Source: a bacterium
GTDB taxonomy: Bacteria; Fidelibacterota; Marinisomatia; Marinisomatales; JAHJCW01
Direction of reading: 5' to 3'
Length of the DNA: 6,305 nt
Assembly (NCBI GenBank): GCA_018812885.1
Contig: JAHJCW010000292.1
Span: 1 to 6,305 of the forward strand
This document shows positions 1 through 6,073 of the stretch, one piece after another (the stretch's first letter is position 1; each line of letters starts with the position of its first letter). Made by a program: the position numbers and the translations under genes. Below the pieces are notes generated by a model. The model worked only from the letters and a program-made list of their open reading frames with translations, ran no database searches and was not told where the DNA came from.

Positions 1-4
1 AATA

Positions 5-32
5 AATAATACTTTAATTTTATGGTATTATT
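5..32. repeat. AT-rich inverted repeat upstream of the first gene
   Basis: A perfect 8-bp inverted repeat, AATAATAC (5-12) and GTATTATT (25-32), is separated by a 12-nt loop. It lies 27 nt before the ATG at 60. A T-G pair at 13/24 could add a wobble pair in RNA. The stem is almost all A/T and no U-run follows it, so it is not a convincing terminator. It could be an operator or a weak leader hairpin, but chance is plausible in sequence this AT-rich. Confidence 0.25.
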
Positions 33-59
33 ATAAATCATACTAATTTGAGAAATATC

Positions 60-1055
60 ATGAAACAATATAATTATATTATTTTAATAGCACTACTGCT
101 CGCTAGCTGCAGTACTAAACGAGAAGCCGTTGGGGCAGCTGATGAAATTATTGTGGTTGTTTCCAATGAAGACAGAGATAGTATTAACAATACTTTAACA
201 AAAATATTTTCAGATACTTTATTCACTCCACAACCAGAACCTATTTACAAACTGAAGTATGCTGAACCGGTTGGATTTAATGAATTAAAACGCCAATCAA
301 ATTTGATAATTGGTTCAATAGGCACCTCTGAGTTGAATCCAGGAACAAAATTAGTGAAGTCACTCTTGGGTAAAGAATTATTTAAAGAAACAATTGATGG
401 AAATGAGCAAATTATATTTTCTGAAAACCAATTTGGTCGCGGTCAATTATTTATGATAATAAGCGGAGAAACAATTGGTGAAATTAACAATGCTCTTTTA
501 GAAAATTCTGAATGGATAAAATCATATTTTGATAAAATATTTATTGAAAAACAGAAGAAATATTTATTTGGAAATGACAGATTAAAAAAGATATCTAAAG
601 AATTAAAACAAAAATATGGATGGGAAATACAAATTCCTTGGGGTTGGGAAATCATAAAAGAATTACCGGATAGTAATTTTGTGTGGTTCGGAAGAGAACT
701 GCCTTATCAATGGTTTTCAATGCATTGGGAAGATGGATTAATTGTTGAAGACTCTACTATGGCTGTTGGATACTCTAATCGGTTTCCGCAAGAATACTAT
801 AAAAATATTAGATACAACGATTATAAATATCAAATGGAACAAGTTGTTTTTAATAATTGGACAGCGTGGAAATCGTTTGGCATTTGGGAAACAATAGATG
901 ATGCGCGCGGCGGTCCTTTTTTAAATTATACTTGGTATGATGGTGTTACCGACCGCACATATAATCTAAACATGTTGGTATTCATACCCGGTAAAAATAA
1001 ATCTACCTTCATGCGGCAATTGGATATAATTGCACACTCTTTTACTATTAAATAG
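60..1055 (+). CDS. DUF4837 family lipoprotein
   Basis: This encodes a predicted lipoprotein of unknown function, 331 residues from the ATG at 60. Residues 1-17 form a lipoprotein signal: a short basic/polar start, a hydrophobic stretch and an LLLASC lipobox with Cys17 as the acylated residue. The mature part has the layout I recognise from DUF4837 proteins of Bacteroidota and relatives. It opens with a DEIIVVV strand (28-34), has a PQPEP motif (57-61), a Trp-rich central region, then ARGGPF (282-287), and ends with a strand containing FIPGKNK and a final helix. An in-frame TTG at 48 would add four residues (MRNI) but gives no better signal peptide and has no ribosome-binding site, so I prefer the ATG. 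The gene is 6 nt upstream of the RmlD-like gene and is probably the first visible member of the operon. The family call rests on recalled similarity; the function is unknown. Confidence 0.83.
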   Translation: MKQYNYIILIALLLASCSTKREAVGAADEIIVVVSNEDRDSINNTLTKIFSDTLFTPQPEPIYKLKYAEPVGFNELKRQSNLIIGSIGTSELNPGTKLVKSLLGKELFKETIDGNEQIIFSENQFGRGQLFMIISGETIGEINNALLENSEWIKSYFDKIFIEKQKKYLFGNDRLKKISKELKQKYGWEIQIPWGWEIIKELPDSNFVWFGRELPYQWFSMHWEDGLIVEDSTMAVGYSNRFPQEYYKNIRYNDYKYQMEQVVFNNWTAWKSFGIWETIDDARGGPFLNYTWYDGVTDRTYNLNMLVFIPGKNKSTFMRQLDIIAHSFTIK

Positions 1056-1061
1056 AAATTA

Positions 1062-1943
1062 ATGTTAAAAAAAATATTGATAACAGGTGCTTCCGGACAA
1101 TTAGGCAATTCCGTTCTTAATCAATTGAACGGAAAATTTGAGCTACTTGCAACCGATATAAATACTCACTTTAATAAATTGAATATTCCTTATGCAATTT
1201 TAGATATCACTGATATTAAACAAATACAGAGTACATTATCAAATTTCGATCCCGATGTCATAATTAATCTTGCTGCTTTTACCGATGTCGATGCTTGTGA
1301 ACTAAATCCCGATAAAGCATATTTCTTAAATGCAAAGTCGGTAGGAATGTTGTTAGATAACTTTGACGGACAATTTATTCAGATATCCACTGATTATGTT
1401 TTTGATGGATACAATGGACCATATAGTGAGGATGATATTGCAAATCCCCTAAGTGTTTATGGGAAGACAAAACTTGCAGCAGAAAAAGTATTACAAAATT
1501 CTAATAAAGATTGGTGTATATTAAGAACAAATGTATTATTTGATTATTATGATAGTACTGAAGCAAGTTTTATTAAATGGGTCATTGATTCTTTAAAAGA
1601 AAATAAATCTATCAAGGTTGTCGATGATCAATGGAATAATCCAACGTGGACGCAAAGTTTAGCAGAAATTATTGAACTTGTTATAAATAAAAACGTAATA
1701 GGTCTTTATAATTATGGTGGAGCTGATTATCTAAATAGATTTGAATTTGCCCAAATTGTTGCGAATATATTTAATTTAGATAAGACACTAATTTCACCAA
1801 TTAGTACTGAAAGTTTGAATCAAGTTGCTCCACGTCCCTTAAAAGGTGGATTGAAAACAGAAAAAATTGAGCAAGAATTTGATATACAAAGCATCGATTT
1901 AAAAACTAGTTTAAGTCTAATAAAATCACGGCTAATTGAATGA
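1062..1943 (+). CDS. rfbD: dTDP-4-dehydrorhamnose reductase (RmlD/RfbD family)
   Basis: This is an extended short-chain dehydrogenase of 293 residues, close to the usual RmlD size. The family performs the NAD(P)H-dependent last step of dTDP-L-rhamnose synthesis in the cytosol. The Rossmann glycine motif GASGQLG is at 9-15, NLAAFTDVD at 69-77, and STDYVFDG at 109-116, supplying Thr110. YGKTK at 133-137 supplies the catalytic Tyr133 and Lys137. The later segment reads RTNVLF rather than the RTSWVYG-like form of enterobacterial RmlD, followed by a VVDDQ/NPTW stretch that matches the family's substrate-side region. No rmlA, rmlB or rmlC lies in the window, so the exact sugar substrate is inferred. 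The stop overlaps the next start in ATGA, consistent with translational coupling. A related NAD-dependent sugar reductase or epimerase is the main alternative. Confidence 0.85.
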   Translation: MLKKILITGASGQLGNSVLNQLNGKFELLATDINTHFNKLNIPYAILDITDIKQIQSTLSNFDPDVIINLAAFTDVDACELNPDKAYFLNAKSVGMLLDNFDGQFIQISTDYVFDGYNGPYSEDDIANPLSVYGKTKLAAEKVLQNSNKDWCILRTNVLFDYYDSTEASFIKWVIDSLKENKSIKVVDDQWNNPTWTQSLAEIIELVINKNVIGLYNYGGADYLNRFEFAQIVANIFNLDKTLISPISTESLNQVAPRPLKGGLKTEKIEQEFDIQSIDLKTSLSLIKSRLIE

Positions 1944-2656
1944 AAACATTAATAGTAACTCCTACTTACAACGAAGGTAAGAACATTGAATCGCTGATTA
2001 CTTCATTGAATAAAATAGACCCTAATTATCATATATTAGTTGTGGATGATAATTCTCCGGATGGTACTGCTAAAATTGTTAAAGAACTGCAGAAAATTTA
2101 TAAAAACTTGTATTTAGCAGAACGTCCAAAAAAAAGGGGTTTAGGCACAGCGTACTGTTATGGTTTCAAATGGGCGCTAGAACGCGATTATGATTATATC
2201 GTACAGATAGATGCTGACCTATCACACAATCCTGAGGATGTTCCTCAAATGGTGGAATTATTAAATGAACACGATTTGGTTATTGGTAGTCGCTATTGCG
2301 ATGGTATAAGCGTAGTACGTTGGCCGCTTAGACGACTGTTTTTGAGTTATGGCGCAAATTTGTATTCTAGAATTGTTACAGGTGTAAAGATTAAAGATCT
2401 AACTGCCGGATTTAAAGCATGGCGTAGAAAAGTACTCGAAGACATAGATTATGATAATATTCGATCACAGGGATATGCATTCCAAATTGAAATGAATTTT
2501 CATGCCGAACGTAAAGGATATAGAATTTATGAGCATCCAATCATTTTTATTGATCGCACTATTGGTGAATCAAAGATGTCACGAAAAATAATGTTTGAAA
2601 CAGCTTATTTGGTTTGGCAGTTTCGGTTGTGGAAAATATTTGGGTGGTATAAGTGA
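1940..2656 (+). CDS. Polyprenol monophosphomannose synthase-like GT2 glycosyltransferase
   Basis: This is a 238-residue family 2 glycosyltransferase of the DPM1 type. Enzymes of this group transfer mannose (sometimes glucose) from a nucleotide sugar to polyprenyl phosphate at the cytosolic membrane face. Visible motifs are TPTYNEG (7-13), VDDNSPDGT (35-43) for nucleotide binding, the GLGTAY segment, the metal-binding DAD at 91-93 in QIDADLSHNPED, and VIGSRY. Then come DLTAGFKAWRR, GYAFQIE and GESKMS (209-214), all typical of DPM1 and its bacterial and archaeal relatives. The protein ends soon after the catalytic domain, with no C-terminal membrane helices or GtrA-like part, like the soluble single-domain forms. 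It overlaps the genes on both sides by 4 nt (ATGA upstream, GTGA downstream), so it is probably translated in a coupled way with them. The sugar donor (GDP-mannose versus UDP-glucose) cannot be read from the sequence. Confidence 0.85.
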   Translation: MKTLIVTPTYNEGKNIESLITSLNKIDPNYHILVVDDNSPDGTAKIVKELQKIYKNLYLAERPKKRGLGTAYCYGFKWALERDYDYIVQIDADLSHNPEDVPQMVELLNEHDLVIGSRYCDGISVVRWPLRRLFLSYGANLYSRIVTGVKIKDLTAGFKAWRRKVLEDIDYDNIRSQGYAFQIEMNFHAERKGYRIYEHPIIFIDRTIGESKMSRKIMFETAYLVWQFRLWKIFGWYK

Positions 2657-4719
2657 GTTTAACCCCCCACAAGATATCAATATTAATCGTTAGTTATAAT
2701 GTAAAACAATATCTAATACATTGTATTGATTCTATTAAGAAATCAGATTATACCGGACAAATAGAAATAATTGTTGTCGATAATAATTCATTTGATGGGT
2801 CTCTTGACGAAATAAATTCTAAGATAAAAGATGTTATTTGCATCCAAAATGATATAAATGTTGGATTTGGGAAAGCAATCAATCAAGCAGCAAAGGTTGC
2901 CACCGGAGATTTTTTTCTCATTCTAAATCCCGATACGATAATTGAAGAAAGTACAATTTCAACTTTTGTAAATTATTTAGATGGAAATTCTACTATTGGT
3001 ATGGTAGGTCCAAAGATCGTTAATTCGGATGGAACTTTGCAGAAAGGGAGTAAACGATCATTCCCAACTATTAGCGTTGCAATGCCAAAACTATTAGGGT
3101 TAGATAAATTATTTCCAAACTCGAAATGGGCAGGACGTTACAATTTAAATTATCTTAACCCTGATGAGACTCATAAGGTTGATGCAATTAGTGGTTCATG
3201 TATGTTTATAAGATCAGGGTTATTTAATAAAGTAGGTGGTTTTGATGAGCGATTCTTCATGTTTGGTGAAGATCTCGATTTATGTTTTAAGGTTTATCAG
3301 CAGGAATTTGAAGTGCATTATTTACCAAAGGCCCACATAATACATTATCAAGGCGAATCTGTCAAATCTGCGCCCTATGATAGTTTAAATGCATTTTACC
3401 AAGCAATGATATTGTTTTCAGAAAAACACTTCTCAAAAGGTAGAAATATCTTAACTAAGATAGTAATTAGGTCGGGTATATTTTTCCGCAAATTAATTTC
3501 AATAATCAATGAAAAACGTTCACAAATTATATCAGTTGCTTTAGACACATTAGTAGTTTTAATCGCATTTTTAATTGCATTTCCTTTACGGTTGAATAGT
3601 TTAGATGCTTTTGTAGTCAGCAAGGGACTTATCCCTGGAGTTTATATTATATTTTGGATTATGGTATGCGCATTGTTTGAGTTGTATTCACGCTATATAT
3701 TATCATATACACGTGCAATTATGGCATCGCTTTCGGGTTTTTTTCTTGCTGTAGTTTTTACATATTTCTTTAAACAATATGCCTTTTCGCGATTAGTTAT
3801 TATCGTTGCCACAACGATCATAACAATTTTAATACCGGGTTGGCGAATTTTAGCTCACTATTTGATGTCGCGCGGAGTATTAAAGCCAACTAAAGAAAAA
3901 CATCACGTATTATTTACGCGAAAAACTATTATTATTGGTACAGATAATGAAGCAATAAAAATTGCAAATAATATCACAAAAAGGTTTGACACAGGATTTG
4001 ATGTGTTAGGATTCGTTGATCGTAAATTAACTGTAGAACAAAAAGATTTATTCTTACCCTTTTTAGGATCAATAACAGATTTACGTGATATAGTTGCAAC
4101 TCACAAGATTCATGAAATAATATTTTCAACAGATTCATTTTCAAATCAAGAAATTTTAGACTTAATGGATAGAACAAAAGACTTGCATCTAACTTATAGA
4201 ATGGTACCGCGTAATCAAGAAGTTTTACTTGGTAAAGCGTCAGTAGAAGATGTAGGTGATTTTTCTTTTGTAAATGTCGAATATAGCTTATATCACAGAT
4301 TGCATAAATTTACTAAAAGAATTTTTGATATATCATTAGCGATTGTATTATCAATCTTATTATCACCCCTTGTTATTATGACTGCATTAACTAAAAAAGT
4401 TGAAAAAGTCGAATATTGGGGTGAAAATAGCAAACGGTTTATAGTATTAATAATAAAGAGCCAAAAAAAAGTAAATCAAAAATATTTACATCTATATTCA
4501 ATTTTGAAAGGAGATATGAGTTTTGTTGGTTCATTGTTAGTGCCAACAAATCAATCTGATCCAAATCTTATCTGCAAACCGGGACTAACAGGTTTAGCAA
4601 AAATGCGAAGTTCAAAATTCAATCAATCTGATAGAAATGTTTTAGATCACTACTATGTTCAAAATCATAGTTTAACTTTAGACATTGAAATAATTTTAAA
4701 AACAATTTTTAGAAATTAA
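2653..4719 (+). CDS. Fusion of GT2 glycosyltransferase and degenerate WbaP/WcaJ-like sugar-phosphate transferase
   Basis: This 688-residue protein joins two modules. Residues 1-275 are a WbbL-like (COG1216) GT2 transferase: SILIVSYN (9-16), VVDNNSFDGS (41-50), NPDT (92-95) as the DXD equivalent, SGSCMFIR, FGEDLD (204-209) with the likely catalytic acid, and HYQGES (231-236). Residues 290-688 resemble WbaP/WcaJ polyprenyl-phosphate sugar transferases. They hold four membrane helices (about 292-314, 327-347, 356-374, 380-404), a Rossmann-like CoA_binding_3 region (about 424-540), then KRIFD (555-559) and a membrane helix with Ser571-Pro572. ILKGDMSFVG (617-626) and KPGLTGL (642-648) follow. The catalytic LDELPQL is replaced by NQKYLHL (608-614), GPRP by GSLL, and the core is shortened, so the second activity is probably lost. 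The start is GTG at 2653, overlapping the previous stop; the first in-frame ATG (3001) would delete the nucleotide-binding half. The N-terminal acceptor and donor are unknown; rhamnose is a guess from the neighbour. Confidence 0.85.
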   Translation: MSLTPHKISILIVSYNVKQYLIHCIDSIKKSDYTGQIEIIVVDNNSFDGSLDEINSKIKDVICIQNDINVGFGKAINQAAKVATGDFFLILNPDTIIEESTISTFVNYLDGNSTIGMVGPKIVNSDGTLQKGSKRSFPTISVAMPKLLGLDKLFPNSKWAGRYNLNYLNPDETHKVDAISGSCMFIRSGLFNKVGGFDERFFMFGEDLDLCFKVYQQEFEVHYLPKAHIIHYQGESVKSAPYDSLNAFYQAMILFSEKHFSKGRNILTKIVIRSGIFFRKLISIINEKRSQIISVALDTLVVLIAFLIAFPLRLNSLDAFVVSKGLIPGVYIIFWIMVCALFELYSRYILSYTRAIMASLSGFFLAVVFTYFFKQYAFSRLVIIVATTIITILIPGWRILAHYLMSRGVLKPTKEKHHVLFTRKTIIIGTDNEAIKIANNITKRFDTGFDVLGFVDRKLTVEQKDLFLPFLGSITDLRDIVATHKIHEIIFSTDSFSNQEILDLMDRTKDLHLTYRMVPRNQEVLLGKASVEDVGDFSFVNVEYSLYHRLHKFTKRIFDISLAIVLSILLSPLVIMTALTKKVEKVEYWGENSKRFIVLIIKSQKKVNQKYLHLYSILKGDMSFVGSLLVPTNQSDPNLICKPGLTGLAKMRSSKFNQSDRNVLDHYYVQNHSLTLDIEIILKTIFRN

Positions 4720-4720
4720 T

Positions 4721-5680
4721 ATGGCACGACAATATTTAGATTTTGAAAAACCAATCAAAGAAATTGATGAAAATATTGCTGAACGTAAAGCACTGCTTGG
4801 TGAAGGGCATGGTGGTAATGCCGATTTAGCAGATCTCGAAACAAAACGGAATAAAATTATTGCAAATATATTTTCTAAATTAAACAGATGGCAACGTGTA
4901 CAATTAGCCCGTCATCCTGAGCGACCATACAGCTTAGATTATATTCAATCTTGGGCTCCTGACTTTATTGAGTTACATGGAGATCGTCATTTTGGTGATG
5001 ATAATTCTACTGTTACCGGTTTTGGTACAATTGATGGAAAAAAAATTGTATTTGTGGCGCAGCAAAAAGGTAGAAATACCAAAGATAACATAGTGCGAAA
5101 TTTTGGTATGATGCGTCCTGAAGGATATCGTAAAGCGCTTAGAATAATGAAATTAGCTGAAAAATTTAAATTGCCGATAATTTCATTAATTGACACACCG
5201 GGAGCTTATCCGGGAATTGGAGCGGAGGAGCGCGGGCAAGGTGAAGCAATCGCAAAAAATCTATTGGAAATGTCAAAATTAAAAACACCTATAATCTCGG
5301 TTGTAATCGGGGAAGGGGCAAGTGGAGGTGCGTTGGGTATTGGCATATGCGATAGGATGCTAATGTTAGAAAATACATGGTACTCAGTTATTAGCCCTGA
5401 AGGATGTGCATCAATTTTATGGCATGATGCAAGTAAAGCCCCACAAGCTGCTGAATCTTTAAAATTAATTCCTACCGATTTAAAGGAATTAGGCATTTGT
5501 GATAGAATTATAACAGAACCAATAGGTGGGGCTCATGATAATAAAAAACAAATGTTTGAGATCTTAAAAGCAGTAATTCTAGAAGAACTTAGGCTATTTG
5601 ATGATGTGGCGAGAGAAACCTTGTTTGATAAAAGAATTGAAAAATATGATCAAATGGGGTTTTTTATTGATACTGCATGA
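4721..5680 (+). CDS. accA: Acetyl-CoA carboxylase carboxyltransferase subunit alpha
   Basis: This is the alpha subunit of the cytosolic carboxyltransferase. With AccD it moves the carboxyl group from biotinyl-AccB to acetyl-CoA, making malonyl-CoA for fatty acid synthesis. It has 319 residues, the same length as the Escherichia coli protein. The N-terminal helical region begins YLDFEKPI and is charged, as usual for AccA. The crotonase-like fold follows: ELHGDRHFGDD, then LIDTPGAYPGIGAEERGQGE (156-175), GEGASGGALGIG (197-208), SVISPEGCAS (222-231) and WHDASKAPQAAESLK. These are all signature AccA segments, and nothing looks damaged. The zinc-binding beta subunit AccD is not in the window. The start lies 1 nt after the preceding glycosyltransferase stop, with no Shine-Dalgarno sequence; the stop overlaps the thioesterase start in ATGA. 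Expression is therefore probably tied to the upstream sugar genes. Confidence 0.97.
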   Translation: MARQYLDFEKPIKEIDENIAERKALLGEGHGGNADLADLETKRNKIIANIFSKLNRWQRVQLARHPERPYSLDYIQSWAPDFIELHGDRHFGDDNSTVTGFGTIDGKKIVFVAQQKGRNTKDNIVRNFGMMRPEGYRKALRIMKLAEKFKLPIISLIDTPGAYPGIGAEERGQGEAIAKNLLEMSKLKTPIISVVIGEGASGGALGIGICDRMLMLENTWYSVISPEGCASILWHDASKAPQAAESLKLIPTDLKELGICDRIITEPIGGAHDNKKQMFEILKAVILEELRLFDDVARETLFDKRIEKYDQMGFFIDTA

Positions 5681-6072
5681 TTGAATACATTTACAAAAAT
5701 CGCGTTTATTACCGGGATGTTGACCAAATGGGAATTGTGTATTACACGCGATATTTAGAATATTTTGAAGCTGCTAGAACGGAATTATTAAGGTCAGTAG
5801 GACTTGATGTAATAACAATAGAACGGATGGGCTATTTTCTACCGGTCATATCCTGCTATTGTGATTATAAAAAACCTGCAAAATTTGATGATGAATTATC
5901 CATTATCACAAAAATCGATGAATTACCAAGATCATCAATGAAAATTGATTATGAAGTATATAATTCAGAGAAAAATTTATTGGTAACAGGTTATACAGTT
6001 CATTCCTTTATAAATTCTAAAGGGAAGACTGTAAAGCCTCCAAAATTATTAATTGAAAAACTAAGAGGATAA
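5677..6072 (+). CDS. Acyl-CoA thioesterase, YbgC/FadM (4HBT hotdog) family
   Basis: This 131-residue single hotdog-domain protein belongs to the 4-hydroxybenzoyl-CoA thioesterase superfamily, whose members hydrolyse acyl-CoA thioesters in the cytosol. The signature helix region is clear: YYRDVDQMGIVYY (11-23) followed by YLEYFEAARTELLR. Asp16, the second Asp of DVD, aligns with the catalytic Asp18 of E. coli YbgC. The His after VVY in YbgC is Tyr23 here, a variation common enough in relatives not to rule out activity. The rest follows the expected beta pattern, with PAKFDDELSI and a late VTGYTVHSFIN strand. It overlaps accA by 4 nt, with no ribosome-binding site of its own, so it is likely translated by coupling. 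Pairing with accA fits a role in acyl-CoA turnover, but the substrate chain length cannot be read. No tol-pal genes, frequent partners of ybgC, are in the window. Confidence 0.9.
   Translation: MIEYIYKNRVYYRDVDQMGIVYYTRYLEYFEAARTELLRSVGLDVITIERMGYFLPVISCYCDYKKPAKFDDELSIITKIDELPRSSMKIDYEVYNSEKNLLVTGYTVHSFINSKGKTVKPPKLLIEKLRG
6063..6069 (+). promoter_or_regulatory. Shine-Dalgarno-like site for the thioredoxin-like lipoprotein
   Basis: AAGAGGA ends 4 nt before the ATG at 6074 and lies within the last codons of the thioesterase gene. It is the only good purine-rich ribosome-binding site in the window; the other genes start without one. It supports the ATG at 6074 over the in-frame ATG at 6086. 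Because it also encodes part of the thioesterase C terminus (KLRG), chance cannot be excluded. Confidence 0.45.
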
Positions 6073-6073
6073 A

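Noticed and set aside
9..37. Sigma70-like promoter with TATAAA at 32-37
   Set aside because: No -35 element stands at suitable spacing, and such hexamers are frequent in sequence this AT-rich. The TAATTTG at 44-50 is one base short of the Bacteroidota TAnnTTTG element and overlaps the start region.
48..59. TTG start for the DUF4837 lipoprotein
   Set aside because: It adds only four residues before a complete signal peptide starting at the ATG at 60, with no ribosome-binding site to favour it.
443..655. Minus-strand open frames (for example 443-655, 3396-3623, 5206-5496, 6000-6275)
   Set aside because: They lie opposite well-supported genes, lack recognisable motifs and look like chance open frames.
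4463..4470. A run of eight A bases inside the degenerate transferase domain, as a possible frameshift site or sequencing error
   Set aside because: Recognisable family motifs lie in the same frame on both sides (SPLVIM before, LKGDMSFVG after), so one indel cannot explain the missing core. Similar A8 runs occur in intact genes at 1067-1074, 2128-2135 and 5038-5045.
3001..4719. First in-frame ATG (3001) as the start of the fusion protein
   Set aside because: It would remove the SYN, DNNS and NPD motifs of the GT2 domain, while the GTG at 2653 overlaps the upstream stop as other junctions here do.
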